From positions 124,001 through 188,000 of the forward strand of contig JAKQQP010000233.1 in NCBI GenBank assembly GCA_029564115.1: a DNA stretch of 64,000 bases, given 5' to 3'. A program made the translations under genes and the position numbers. Within the stretch, counting starts at the first letter, position 1. Every line of letters starts with the position of its first letter. Shown one piece after another: positions 19,197 to 27,462 of this stretch. Origin of the DNA: Candidatus Rifleibacteriota bacterium (GTDB taxonomy: Bacteria; Riflebacteria; Ozemobacteria; Ozemobacterales; Ozemobacteraceae). The notes beneath the pieces are model-generated. The model did no database searches, was not told the DNA's origin, and saw only the letters and a list, made by a program, of their open reading frames with translations.

Positions 19197-20123
19197 ATGA
19201 GTTTGTTTAAAACCGCCAGCGAATTCAGTCGCGAAAAATTTGCCGGCAGAGTTCAAAAAATACCCGTCGATGCGGGCTTTACCTGCCCCAACCGCGACGG
19301 CAGACTCTCGCATGACGGCTGCATTTACTGCAGTAACCAGAGTTTTTCGCCCTTTTATTCGTCAGCTAAAGCGTCGATCAGCGAGCAGCTCAAAACAGGC
19401 AGTGCTTTTTACGCGCAAAAATATAACTGCCAGCGCTTTTTCGCCTACTTTCAGTCTTTCACCGGAACCTATGCACCAATAGACACCTTAAGAGAAAAAT
19501 ACCTCGAAGCCTTGAGGTTTCCGGGGGTTGAAGGGCTGGTAATTGCAACCAGACCCGACTGTATCGACAAAAGCGTCATCGAACTGCTCGACGACATATC
19601 GCAGAACTGCTATATCAGAGTTGAACTCGGCATCGAATCTTTTGAAAACCAGGTGCTGGCAGCCATCAACCGCCACCATGACGACAAGGCCATTTTCACA
19701 GCACTTAACCTGCTGAAAATGGCAAAAATAGACACCTGCGCTCATCTGATCTTCGGTCTGCCCGGAGAATCGGTAAATGTCGCGGAATTGGCAGCTCAAA
19801 AGCTTTCTGGCTCAGGGGCAATACTGGTAAAGATGCACCATCTCCAGGTGATTGCGGGAACAGAACTCGCCTCTAAAACAGCCACGGGAAGCTCTGAAAT
19901 TAAACTGCACAGCCTTGAAAGTTATCTCGAGACGGTGGTCAGATTTATCGCCCATCTTTCACCGCAGGTGTATCTCGAACGCTTCATCAATCGTGTGCCA
20001 GCCCGATTTCTCATTGCACCCAAATGGGGAAACGTCAGCGAAGCTGACTTTCACAAACTGCTGCAACAGAAACTTCTCGAAATGAACCTCAGGCAGGGCG
20101 TAAAATTTGGCACATGGTGCTGA
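19197..20123 (+). CDS. YhcC-like radical SAM protein (TIGR01212 family)
   Basis: The 308-residue protein has the extended radical SAM cysteine motif of the YhcC family: Cys in FTCPNRDG followed by GCIYC, so the first two cysteines are 12 residues apart and not three. Later segments VEGLVIATRPDCID, RVELGIES, and THLIFGLPGE-like CAHLIFGLPGES match the TIM-barrel core of this family. It binds one 4Fe-4S cluster and SAM. Family function is poorly known; some members act on nucleotides or tRNA. It is probably co-transcribed with the transporter upstream. Confidence 0.85.
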   Translation: MSLFKTASEFSREKFAGRVQKIPVDAGFTCPNRDGRLSHDGCIYCSNQSFSPFYSSAKASISEQLKTGSAFYAQKYNCQRFFAYFQSFTGTYAPIDTLREKYLEALRFPGVEGLVIATRPDCIDKSVIELLDDISQNCYIRVELGIESFENQVLAAINRHHDDKAIFTALNLLKMAKIDTCAHLIFGLPGESVNVAELAAQKLSGSGAILVKMHHLQVIAGTELASKTATGSSEIKLHSLESYLETVVRFIAHLSPQVYLERFINRVPARFLIAPKWGNVSEADFHKLLQQKLLEMNLRQGVKFGTWC

Positions 20124-20290
20124 AAATTTGTCACCACAGATAGCCCTTTTTGCATATTTATAAATGCCGCAAACAAAAATATGTTCTGTGACAGAGCCGA
20201 GCTCAACTTAATCAGAACTTTTGCCGACAATGTGGTACATCTCTTGCTTATTAATTAAATATACAGAATATAGAGATTGGTGAATAAAGT

Positions 20291-20515
20291 ATGCAGAAAG
20301 CAACCTTGATAATTCTGTTTTTGATGGCCTCTCTTTGCTCCGGTCTGGCGTTCTCCCACGAAGGGCTCAGCGCCGGCAGTGTTCTGCACTACCTGGCCTC
20401 CATGTATGCTCCCGCCGACCCTCTGAAAAACGACAGGGTCATGACTTTTGGTCGCGAGCTTCTCGTCGAAGACAAATCGACCACCCATATACCGCAACAA
20501 ACCTACCTCAAATAA
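20291..20515 (+). CDS. Small secreted protein of unknown function
   Basis: The 74-residue frame has a clear signal peptide (MQKATLIILFLMASLCSGLAFS) and a short mature part of about 50 residues with no motif. It is followed by a strong terminator at 20550, which supports a real transcript. The ribosome site is weak. I do not recognise it. Confidence 0.5.
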   Translation: MQKATLIILFLMASLCSGLAFSHEGLSAGSVLHYLASMYAPADPLKNDRVMTFGRELLVEDKSTTHIPQQTYLK

Positions 20516-20549
20516 CCTCAACCGTCTTCTGTATCGTTCTTTTCTCAGC

Positions 20550-20577
20550 AAAAAAGCCGCATCTGCGGCTTTTTTCA
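20550..20577 (+). terminator. Rho-independent terminator, possibly bidirectional
   Basis: Bases 20550-20561 and 20564-20575 are perfect inverted complements, a G/C core (AGCCGC/GCGGCT) flanked by A6 and T6. It lies between the small secreted gene (plus) and the converging qng1 gene (minus), and could stop both transcripts. Confidence 0.9.
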
Positions 20578-20605
20578 ATTTACAACAATACAAACTCAAT
20601 CGGGG

Positions 20606-21574
20606 TCAATAATATACACACCTGGTGACGTGCGATGGCCGGCTGCTGTATTTAAGTGCAAGTCCCCTGTTCCAGAGCAGGTAATCAAGCCCCTGCGAAG
20701 TTATTTTGACACCATGGGCGGCGTATTCCCCGCGCAACAGTTCGACGGCGTGCACGCTACAGGCACGCAGCTCGATTTCTTCGGCAGAACCAGATTCAAG
20801 ATGAATACCCGCAGAAATTCTTTCTGCGAGGCTTTTTTCGTATGTCAGTAACCCATCGACCTGCAGAACGTGGGGCACAAGGTTGTCTGCAAAGATAGTC
20901 AGTTCTCCAATGTCGTCAAATCTGCCGTAACTCTGCCCTGAAAATGCGATATGCAGATCAGAAGCGGTAATCTGTGCTCGCTTGAGAAGAAAAACCTCAA
21001 TGTCTTCATACAAAAAGCAATCCCGATAAAATGGCATTTTCAGCAAAATTTCGGCCAGGGCAGCGGCAGAACAGCCGGCTGCCGCAACAAGCCTGCTGCA
21101 GCTTCCCGCAAATTCTGCAGTCAGAAAATCACCAAAAGCGTTCAGGGCAGCAGCAAAATAGGCCATCAGCGCCCCGGCTTCCGCAGAATTTTTATCCTGT
21201 TTGAATATCAGACTGCAATCCTCGGCCGTTATTTTCTGTAAAAATCTGGCTTGATAACAACCCCGCGCAATAAAATCATTTTTCAGGCGTGAAGCTATTG
21301 TAAAATAGCCGTTATTCATGCCAGATTCGAGATTGAGAGAGCTGAACCAGCCTGAACCGAAGTTGATACAATCGAGCACCAGAAAGTAAACCAGCATGGT
21401 TTCAGGATCTTCACAAAAATGATTCTCGGTGTCCATGACTGGGTTCAGGGCTTCAGAGACTGGTAAGCTCCTGGCATAGTCACTGAGGAACTGACGATCG
21501 ATCTTTACATAGCGAGCTCGCTCAGCGACTTTTGCGCAGCTTTCCCTGACAGTGGAAAAAAGACGGTTTTGCAT
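20606..21574 (-). CDS. Queuosine salvage protein, Qng1/DUF2419 family
   Basis: The product is 322 residues from the ATG at 21574, chosen because GGAG lies six bases upstream; the frame extends further but without a ribosome site. Features match DUF2419: LDCINFGSGWFSS near residue 70, FLLKRAQITASDLHIAF, a FDDIGELTIFADNLVPHVL segment and a final IELRACSVHAVELL block. Characterised members hydrolyse queuosine 5'-phosphate to release queuine for tRNA wobble modification. Its neighbour operon cmoAB, divergently placed, also serves wobble position 34. Assignment is strong at family level. Confidence 0.8.
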   Translation of the reverse strand: MQNRLFSTVRESCAKVAERARYVKIDRQFLSDYARSLPVSEALNPVMDTENHFCEDPETMLVYFLVLDCINFGSGWFSSLNLESGMNNGYFTIASRLKNDFIARGCYQARFLQKITAEDCSLIFKQDKNSAEAGALMAYFAAALNAFGDFLTAEFAGSCSRLVAAAGCSAAALAEILLKMPFYRDCFLYEDIEVFLLKRAQITASDLHIAFSGQSYGRFDDIGELTIFADNLVPHVLQVDGLLTYEKSLAERISAGIHLESGSAEEIELRACSVHAVELLRGEYAAHGVKITSQGLDYLLWNRGLALKYSSRPSHVTRCVYY

Positions 21575-21771
21575 GAGGTTCTCCGTAACTCTTGAAAATA
21601 TTCTTTGCCTCCTGCTTAAAGCAAAAGGCCACGCAGCCATTGTACACCTTAAGTTCATTCGACTCAATGTTTTTGTCTTTTTGTTTTCATCGCATGTCTA
21701 CCGACAAAGATGCACGAACCATAAATTCTGCTGTGGATCGAGGGCAATTATCTGTATTAGTGGCGTGTTTG

Positions 21772-21780
21772 TGCTATAAT
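21772..21780 (+). promoter_or_regulatory. Extended -10 promoter for cmoAB
   Basis: TGC-TATAAT is a perfect consensus -10 hexamer with the extended TGn element, ending 29 bases before the cmoA start. The -35 region (about 21752) is poor, as is usual for extended -10 promoters. It lies in the 235-base gap between divergent genes. Confidence 0.6.
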
Positions 21781-21809
21781 GCACTGCAAATTCAAGTGGG
21801 GCCCGTTTT

Positions 21810-22544
21810 ATGTCAGAAAATTCAAAAGACCGTATTTTTGCAGAAATTATTCAGAAACCAGCCGACTTCGTTTTCGATGAGCGTGTAGCCGGAGTTTTCC
21901 CTGACATGCTCAAACGTTCAATCCCCGGGTATCCGGCGATCATTGACATGATTGAAACTCTTACCGCCAGATATGCCCAACCGGGTTCGAACCTGTATGA
22001 TCTTGGCTGCTCACTCGGAGCCAGTTCCATCGCCATGTTCAACGGCCTGAAAACCGACAACTGTCATATTTTCGGGATAGATAATTCTGAAGCCATGATC
22101 AATCGTTGTCAACAGATAGCGTTAGCGACAGACAAAAATACCAGACTGGAATTTTTCTGTGAAGATATCGCCGTCAGCAACATCGAAAATGCCTCTGTCG
22201 TCGTCATGAATTTCACTCTGCAGTTCATCGAACCGGCAAAACGGGTTTCACTGCTGCGAAAAATCGCTGACGGCATGCTTCCGGGAGGCATTCTCATCCT
22301 GTCTGAAAAAGTCGTTTTTTCGAACAGGCATGTCAATGAACTTCTGATAGATGTTTATCACGCCTTTAAAAAAGCCAACGGTTACAGCGACCTGGAAATA
22401 AGCCAGAAACGCAGCGCCCTCGAAAATGTACTCATACCCGAAACAATCGAGGCGCACACCCAGCGTCTTCTGCATGCCGGCTTTTCAAGCGCAGATGTCT
22501 GGTTTCAGTGCTTCAATTTCATGTCGATGCTGGCAATCAAATGA
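21810..22544 (+). CDS. cmoA: Carboxy-S-adenosyl-L-methionine synthase
   Basis: The 244-residue protein is close to the usual CmoA length of about 247. It begins with the family pattern DRIFAEIIQKPADFVFDERVAGVFPDMLKRSIPGY and has a SAM-binding loop YDLGCSLGASSI. VVMNFTLQFI is the characteristic CmoA motif after strand 4. CmoA converts SAM and prephenate into carboxy-SAM, which CmoB uses on tRNA. Its stop overlaps the cmoB start (ATGA), so the pair is translationally coupled. Confidence 0.92.
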   Translation: MSENSKDRIFAEIIQKPADFVFDERVAGVFPDMLKRSIPGYPAIIDMIETLTARYAQPGSNLYDLGCSLGASSIAMFNGLKTDNCHIFGIDNSEAMINRCQQIALATDKNTRLEFFCEDIAVSNIENASVVVMNFTLQFIEPAKRVSLLRKIADGMLPGGILILSEKVVFSNRHVNELLIDVYHAFKKANGYSDLEISQKRSALENVLIPETIEAHTQRLLHAGFSSADVWFQCFNFMSMLAIK

Positions 22545-23518
22545 TGCAGGCCTTCGATTTTTCTGTTTTTTACGGCAGCCTGAATGATTTAGGTCTTGAA
22601 AGCTGGCGGACACATTTTCGCGACGTCATTGAAAAAGCGCTGAACAAGCCAGATGGCAATCTTCAGGGCTGGCTGGCAGCACTGAACCGCTTACCAGAGC
22701 TGCCGCAAAACGTTTCTACGACTTTTGACAGTGCCGTCAGCGCAATATTTGCCGAAGAGCTGCCCGCCGAGGTTTTGGCAACGGCAAAAGAAGCCTTGAT
22801 GAGTCTCAGGCCCTGGCGAAAAGGGCCGTTTGATCTGGGCGGCATTTTCATCGACAGTGAATGGCGGTCAGACATGAAGTGGGAACGGGTTAGACACCAT
22901 ATATCACCTCTGTCTGGGCGCAAAGTTCTTGATATAGGCTGCGGGAACGGATATCACCTTTTCAGAATGGCTGCAGAAGGCGCCAAATCAGTAATTGGCA
23001 TAGACCCTTCCATGCTGTTTCTGGCTCAGTTTACCGCTGTCCAGAAATTTATCAGACAACCCGGAATTTTTCTTCTGCCAATAGGCTTTGAAGAACTCCC
23101 CGATAACCTGGAAACCTTTGACAGCGTCTTTTCAATGGGGGTGTTTTACCATCGAAAAGCACCTTTCGACTTTCTTCGCAGCCTCAGACTCCTTCTCAGG
23201 AAAGGCGGCGAACTTATCCTGGAAACTCTTGTAATAGACGGAGACGAACGTCAGGTCCTCGTTCCATCAGATCGCTACGCCCGCATGAGCAATGTCTGGT
23301 TCATTCCATCCGCTGCCGCGATGGTACACTGGTTGTCCAGGGCCGGTTTCAAAGACGTCAGAGTCGTAGACAACTGTCGAACCACTATTGAAGAGCAAAG
23401 AAGCACCATGTGGATGCCCGGCGAGTCTCTTGATAAGTGCCTGGACCCTCAGAGCCCGGATTTTACCGTTGAAGGGCTGCCTGCTCCCTGCCGGGCAATT
23501 TTTATCGCATCCCGTTAA
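22541..23518 (+). CDS. cmoB: tRNA U34 carboxymethyltransferase
   Basis: The product is 325 residues from the ATG at 22541, which overlaps the cmoA stop; E. coli CmoB is 323. The N-terminal helical domain precedes a methyltransferase core with KVLDIGCGNGYHLFRM and GIDPSMLFLAQF. Family-specific segments are RPWRKGPFDLGGIFIDSEWRSDMKWER and MGVFYHRKAPFDFL. It transfers the carboxymethyl group of carboxy-SAM to 5-hydroxyuridine at tRNA position 34, giving cmo5U, which broadens wobble decoding. Confidence 0.92.
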   Translation: MMQAFDFSVFYGSLNDLGLESWRTHFRDVIEKALNKPDGNLQGWLAALNRLPELPQNVSTTFDSAVSAIFAEELPAEVLATAKEALMSLRPWRKGPFDLGGIFIDSEWRSDMKWERVRHHISPLSGRKVLDIGCGNGYHLFRMAAEGAKSVIGIDPSMLFLAQFTAVQKFIRQPGIFLLPIGFEELPDNLETFDSVFSMGVFYHRKAPFDFLRSLRLLLRKGGELILETLVIDGDERQVLVPSDRYARMSNVWFIPSAAAMVHWLSRAGFKDVRVVDNCRTTIEEQRSTMWMPGESLDKCLDPQSPDFTVEGLPAPCRAIFIASR

Positions 23519-23536
23519 CAAAGCGCTTTTGACCTC

Positions 23537-23565
23537 TTGACAAAATTTTGTAAACTTGGCATAAG
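23537..23565 (+). promoter_or_regulatory. Sigma-70-type promoter upstream of the small charged protein
   Basis: A perfect -35 TTGACA (23537-23542) is followed after exactly 17 bases by CATAAG (23560-23565, 4 of 6 to consensus). The start would fall near 23572, about 55 bases before the small gene at 23628. Sequence-only prediction. Confidence 0.5.
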
Positions 23566-23627
23566 CAAGAATAGGAACTGGTTAAATTAAGTTGATTTTT
23601 CTTGGTTTGCAAAGGAGACAAAAGAAA

Positions 23628-23795
23628 GTGAAAATTCAAAAACCAGAGAAGAAAGTCTTGAAAAAAATGAAAAAAGACTTTTACGATTTTGATGAGGAGG
23701 CGCGTAAATCAAAAAGCAAAAAGCCCAAAAGAGGTCAAAAAGCGTTTTTTTCTAACGATGGTTGCGGAGAAGACGAATATTTTGACGAAAACTGA
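23628..23795 (+). CDS. Small highly charged cytoplasmic protein
   Basis: A GTG at 23628 with AAAGGAG ten bases upstream gives a 55-residue protein; a longer reading from 23592 lacks a ribosome site. The first 40 residues are rich in Lys (MKIQKPEKKVLKKMKK, then KSKSKKPKRGQK) and the end is acidic (GCGEDEYFDEN). There is no hydrophobic segment. A basic body with an acidic tail suggests binding to RNA, DNA or ribosomes. This is inference; no family is recognised. A consensus-like promoter just upstream supports expression. Confidence 0.6.
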   Translation: MKIQKPEKKVLKKMKKDFYDFDEEARKSKSKKPKRGQKAFFSNDGCGEDEYFDEN

Positions 23796-23855
23796 TATTT
23801 GATGTAAGAATTTTATGAGGTCGCAGTTATTACCCGCGAAAGGAACTATGTACAA

Positions 23856-24461
23856 ATGAGAACAAAATTTTTATCGAGCGCTGCCCTCGCAGCATGCTTT
23901 GCCGCCCTCTCACTTGCTCCAGCAATGGCGGCAACTTTCTCGGGCATGATAACGGTCACCCGTGACGCCAGCCGCCAGATTACAAGTGCCGTCCTCGAAA
24001 CATCCAACCGCGATGGCGCGGGGCAGCCGGTCACCTACAACATCTTCATGGATGAAAATGGCCGGGCAATCGCCGAGCAGTATGAAAACAAAGATATCAA
24101 AATAGACGGTATGCTCAACGGCAAAGATATCAAAGCCGACACCTGGGAAAGCGTTCCAGATAGCTCTTCTGGCTCTTCTTCATCATACAGCGAGCCTTCT
24201 TCTGGCGATTCTGGCGACTCTGGCTATTCTGATGACTCCAGCGACTCAAATGATTCGGGTTACTCCGATGATTCCGGTGACTCGTCTGATGAGCCGGCTG
24301 ATTCAGATGACAGCGAAGATTCAGACGAAGAACCGGCCGATAAAGACAACTCAGAGGAAGGCAGCGAAACGGAATCTGACGACAATGAAGATTCAGACGA
24401 TTCAAATAACTCAGAAGACTCATCAGATTCTTCCGATGAAAGCGAATCATCAGAAGACTGA
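23856..24461 (+). CDS. Secreted protein with Ser/Asp-rich tail
   Basis: The 201-residue product has a signal peptide ending AMAA, then about 75 residues of beta-type sequence (FSGMITVTRDASRQITSAV, VTYNIFMDENG). The last 100 residues are almost only Ser, Asp, Glu and some Tyr/Gly, in SDDSGDS-like units. Such SD-rich tails occur in surface adhesins and calcium-binding matrix proteins. No wall-anchor motif is present, so the protein is probably periplasmic or released. An AAAGGA site lies upstream and a strong terminator follows. Confidence 0.7.
   Translation: MRTKFLSSAALAACFAALSLAPAMAATFSGMITVTRDASRQITSAVLETSNRDGAGQPVTYNIFMDENGRAIAEQYENKDIKIDGMLNGKDIKADTWESVPDSSSGSSSSYSEPSSGDSGDSGYSDDSSDSNDSGYSDDSGDSSDEPADSDDSEDSDEEPADKDNSEEGSETESDDNEDSDDSNNSEDSSDSSDESESSED
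24159..24458 (+). repeat. Ser/Asp/Glu low-complexity coding repeat
   Basis: The tail of the secreted protein is built from imperfect repeats of the codons for Ser-Asp, Asp-Ser and Glu-Asp, about 100 residues. The reverse frame is also open here only because of this composition. Confidence 0.85.
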
Positions 24462-24479
24462 TCCTTTAACAGATGATCT

Positions 24480-24511
24480 AACCGGCTTCGCCCAATGCGA
24501 AGCCGGTTTTG
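24480..24511 (+). terminator. Rho-independent terminator before the lysine operon
   Basis: Bases 24481-24491 and 24497-24507 form a perfect 11-bp stem with a 5-base loop, followed by TTTGTTTT. It ends the transcript of the Ser/Asp-rich protein and insulates the kat operon. Confidence 0.9.
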
Positions 24512-24664
24512 TTTTAGATTAAATTTTCTTGCAGCTTTTTGCAGAAAGAAACCATAGTTTGTGATAGCATTAACAAACATGAGACTGACTCGTTCAGAAT
24601 TATTAAAAGCCTGACTGTCAGCCTGATATGATTCACCAAAAACAGACCTCAGGAGGGAAGGACA

Positions 24665-25918
24665 ATGTTAGACGCACCAAAACTCAATCTCAGTAAAAGC
24701 CTGGCAGAATTTGAGCACGGCAAGAAATGTACCCCGGGTGGAGTCTTGGGAATCAGACGCCCCTACAATTTTGTAGAAGGCGAATACCCGATTTATTTTG
24801 ACCACGGCAAAGGCGGCCGCATCACAGATATAGACGGCAACGAATATATCGACTATCTTTGTGCCTATGGCCCGATTATCATCGGCCACCGGGAAGAAGA
24901 AGTCGATAACGCTGTAATCGACCAGATGCGCAACAAGGGTTTTTGTTTTTCTCTGACCCAGAGCATTCAGAATCTCCTCGCAGACAAACTGAGAAGTCTC
25001 ATCAAATGCGCCGAAATGTCTGTTTTTGTCAAAACCGGCTCAGATGCCACCACTCTTGCAACCCGCGTTGCTCGCGGCTACACCGGGCGCAGCAAAATCA
25101 TGCGCTGTGGTTATCACGGCTGGCACGATTGGTGCGTAGAGGTAAAGGGCGGTATCCCCGCCAAGCTTTATGAAGACGTTCATGAATTTCACTATAATCA
25201 CCTTGAACAGCTTGAAGAGCTGATGAAACAGCATGGAGACCAGACCGCCGCCATAATCGTCACTCCGATAGGGCACCCGCTGGCAGAGCAGGTAGAATAC
25301 CCCAAGCCAGGTTTTCTCGAGGGAGCAAGAGCTCTTGCCGACAAATATGGCGCTCTGCTGATATTCGATGAAATCAGATCAGGGTTTCGTGTGCACATAG
25401 GCGGTGCTCAGACCCTGTTCGGGGTAACTCCAGACCTGGCGACATTCGGCAAGGCAATGGCCAACGGCTACCCGATCGGAGCCTGTGTCGGCAAAGCACA
25501 ATTCATGAAAAAAATCGAAAAAGAAGTTTTTGTCTCTTCGACGTTTTTTCCCAACAGCCTCGAATTTGCAGCAGCATTGAAAACCATCGAAATTCTCGAG
25601 CGCGATAAGGTACTTGACGTTGTGAAGCAGAAAGGCGAATGGTTCAATGCCGAGCTTGCCAAAGTGCTGACTGCCCACAAAGTATCGACAGAAGCTTCCC
25701 CGGTGCCGCAGATGCCTTTCATAACTTTTAACAAAGACGAAGCCAAAACCTACAAGGCCAAACGTGTCGATTTCTATACGCAGCTGATTCGTCGCAAAGT
25801 TTTTCTGCAGCCCTACCATCACGGCTATATCGCCTACCGGCACACCGACGAAGATCTCAAACTGACAATCAAAGCCATAGACGAAGCTCTTTCGTTCATC
25901 GACGAAAAACAATACTGA
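24665..25918 (+). CDS. kat: 3-aminobutyryl-CoA aminotransferase (Kat-type acyl-CoA beta-transaminase)
   Basis: A class III PLP aminotransferase of 417 residues resembling glutamate-1-semialdehyde aminomutase. Visible are KTGSDATTLATRVARGYTGR, the cofactor Asp in LLIFDEIRSGFR, and PLP lysine K263 in TFGKAMANGYPIG. A HemL role is unlikely because it opens a lysine-fermentation operon, directly before kce. Acyl-CoA beta-transaminases of this type were characterised from Candidatus Cloacamonas, where Kat moves the amine of 3-aminobutyryl-CoA to 2-oxoglutarate, giving acetoacetyl-CoA. That substrate fits the product of Kce. AGGAGGG lies upstream of the ATG. Confidence 0.8.
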   Translation: MLDAPKLNLSKSLAEFEHGKKCTPGGVLGIRRPYNFVEGEYPIYFDHGKGGRITDIDGNEYIDYLCAYGPIIIGHREEEVDNAVIDQMRNKGFCFSLTQSIQNLLADKLRSLIKCAEMSVFVKTGSDATTLATRVARGYTGRSKIMRCGYHGWHDWCVEVKGGIPAKLYEDVHEFHYNHLEQLEELMKQHGDQTAAIIVTPIGHPLAEQVEYPKPGFLEGARALADKYGALLIFDEIRSGFRVHIGGAQTLFGVTPDLATFGKAMANGYPIGACVGKAQFMKKIEKEVFVSSTFFPNSLEFAAALKTIEILERDKVLDVVKQKGEWFNAELAKVLTAHKVSTEASPVPQMPFITFNKDEAKTYKAKRVDFYTQLIRRKVFLQPYHHGYIAYRHTDEDLKLTIKAIDEALSFIDEKQY

Positions 25919-25929
25919 GGTAGCCAATC

Positions 25930-26754
25930 ATGGAAAAACTGATAATTACCGCCGCAATTTGCGGCGCAGAAGTCACCAAAGAACACAATCCAGCAGTTCC
26001 TTACACGATTGCCGAGCTGGTAAGAGAAGCTGAGTCAGCGGTGAATGCCGGTGCTTCAATTATTCATCTGCACGTTCGCGAAGACGATGGCACACCGACC
26101 CAGAACCGGGAACGCTTCAAAGCAGCAATCGAAGCAATTCGGGCCCGTTGCCCCAAAGCGATAATTCAGCCATCCACGGGCGGTGCCGTAGGCATGTCGA
26201 ACGAAGAACGCCTGCAGCCCGTTGATCTGAAACCAGAAATGGCAACTCTCGACTGTGGTACAGTCAACTTTGGCGGCGATGACATCTTTGTCAATTCTGA
26301 GAATACAATCATTGCCTTTGCCCAGAAAATGCTGGCACTGGGTGTAAAGCCAGAAGTAGAAGTTTTCGACAAGGGCATGATTGATACCGCCATCAGACTC
26401 CAGAAAAAAGGTCTGATAGCAACTCCCATGCATTTTAATTTTGTCATGGGCGTAACCGGCGGCATTGGCGCTACAGTACGAGACGTAGTCTATATGCAGG
26501 GCAGTATCCCGGCTGGCAGTACTTTTACAGTATCTGGCATTGGCAGAGCTCAGTTTCAGATGGCAACAGCAGCCATACTGCTTGGTGGTCATGTCAGGGT
26601 CGGTTTCGAAGACAACACTTACCTGGCCAAAGGCCTGCTGGCCGCTTCAAATGGCGAGCTGGTGGAAAAAGCCGTCAGAATAGCCAGAGAGCTTGGCCGC
26701 GAAATTGCCACTCCTGAAGAGGCAAGAGCTATTCTCGGGTTAAAGGCTATTTAA
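25930..26754 (+). CDS. kce: 3-keto-5-aminohexanoate cleavage enzyme
   Basis: A 274-residue BKACE (DUF849) protein. The metal-binding His46 and His48 are visible in IIHLHVRED, and Glu227 in GFEDNTYL is a candidate further ligand. ATLDCGTVNFGGDDIF and PEVEVFDKGMI are typical of the TIM-barrel core. Kce condenses 3-keto-5-aminohexanoate with acetyl-CoA and releases acetoacetate plus 3-aminobutyryl-CoA. It starts 11 bases after kat with an AGGTAGCC-type ribosome site, consistent with the two enzymes acting in sequence. Confidence 0.92.
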   Translation: MEKLIITAAICGAEVTKEHNPAVPYTIAELVREAESAVNAGASIIHLHVREDDGTPTQNRERFKAAIEAIRARCPKAIIQPSTGGAVGMSNEERLQPVDLKPEMATLDCGTVNFGGDDIFVNSENTIIAFAQKMLALGVKPEVEVFDKGMIDTAIRLQKKGLIATPMHFNFVMGVTGGIGATVRDVVYMQGSIPAGSTFTVSGIGRAQFQMATAAILLGGHVRVGFEDNTYLAKGLLAASNGELVEKAVRIARELGREIATPEEARAILGLKAI

Positions 26755-26784
26755 GCTTAAATAATTATCAGAAAGGCTTAACTG

Positions 26785-27444
26785 ATGTTTGACAAAATTA
26801 TCAGCAGAGATGATTTCGCCGCCATGCTCAAAGACGAAATGTCTATCATGGTCGGTGGCTTTCTTGGTTGCGGCACCCCCGAAACCCTTATCGACATTAT
26901 CATCGCCAGCGGTGTTAAAAATCTTACTATCATCGTCAACGACACTTCCTTTGTCGACCGAGGCGTAGGGCGCCTGGTCGCCGCCAAACAGGTGGCGCGC
27001 GTCATTACCTCGCATATCGGCACCAACCCTGAGACAGGCAAGCAAATGGTCGAAGGCACCCTGGCCGTAGAACTCGTTCCCCAGGGCACTCTGGCCGAGC
27101 GTATCAGAGCAGCCGGCGCCGGACTTGGCGGCGTACTGACGCCAACCGGTGTTGGCACAATCGTCGAAGAAGGCAAACAAAAATTGACCATCTACGGGCA
27201 CGAATATCTTGTTGAACTGCCGTTGCGGGCAGATCTGGCCGTCATTAACGGCAGCACTGTCGACAAGGCCGGCAATGTTGTATATAACGCCACCACCCGC
27301 AACTTCAATCCTCTCATGGCTATGGCTGCATCCACGGTCGTAGTTGAAGCAGAAAAACTTGTCGAAATCGGAACAATTATGCCGGAACTGGTTATGACGC
27401 CGGCACCTCTGGTTACCCACATCTTCAAGTCGGAAAAGCGCTAG
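26785..27444 (+). CDS. atoD: Acetoacetate/butyrate-type CoA-transferase, alpha subunit
   Basis: The 219-residue protein is a family I CoA-transferase alpha subunit, recognisable by MVGGFLGCGTPETLID (CoA-binding glycine turn), IVNDTSFVDRGVGRL, and GGVLTPTGVGTIVEEGKQ. With the next gene it would move CoA between acetoacetate and an acyl-CoA such as butyryl-CoA, recovering the acetoacetate released by Kce. It lies 30 bases after kce and 18 bases before the beta subunit gene, inside the lysine operon. The exact acyl partner cannot be read from sequence. Confidence 0.9.
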   Translation: MFDKIISRDDFAAMLKDEMSIMVGGFLGCGTPETLIDIIIASGVKNLTIIVNDTSFVDRGVGRLVAAKQVARVITSHIGTNPETGKQMVEGTLAVELVPQGTLAERIRAAGAGLGGVLTPTGVGTIVEEGKQKLTIYGHEYLVELPLRADLAVINGSTVDKAGNVVYNATTRNFNPLMAMAASTVVVEAEKLVEIGTIMPELVMTPAPLVTHIFKSEKR

Positions 27445-27462
27445 CAGGTAAGGAGCAGAAAA

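Noticed and set aside
24130..24580. Open frames opposite and out of phase with the Ser/Asp-rich gene
   Set aside because: They arise from the low-complexity repeat and have no independent start signal.
24665..25918. Glutamate-1-semialdehyde aminomutase (hemL)
   Set aside because: The fold is the same, but the gene opens a lysine-fermentation operon and no other heme gene is near; Kat fits better.
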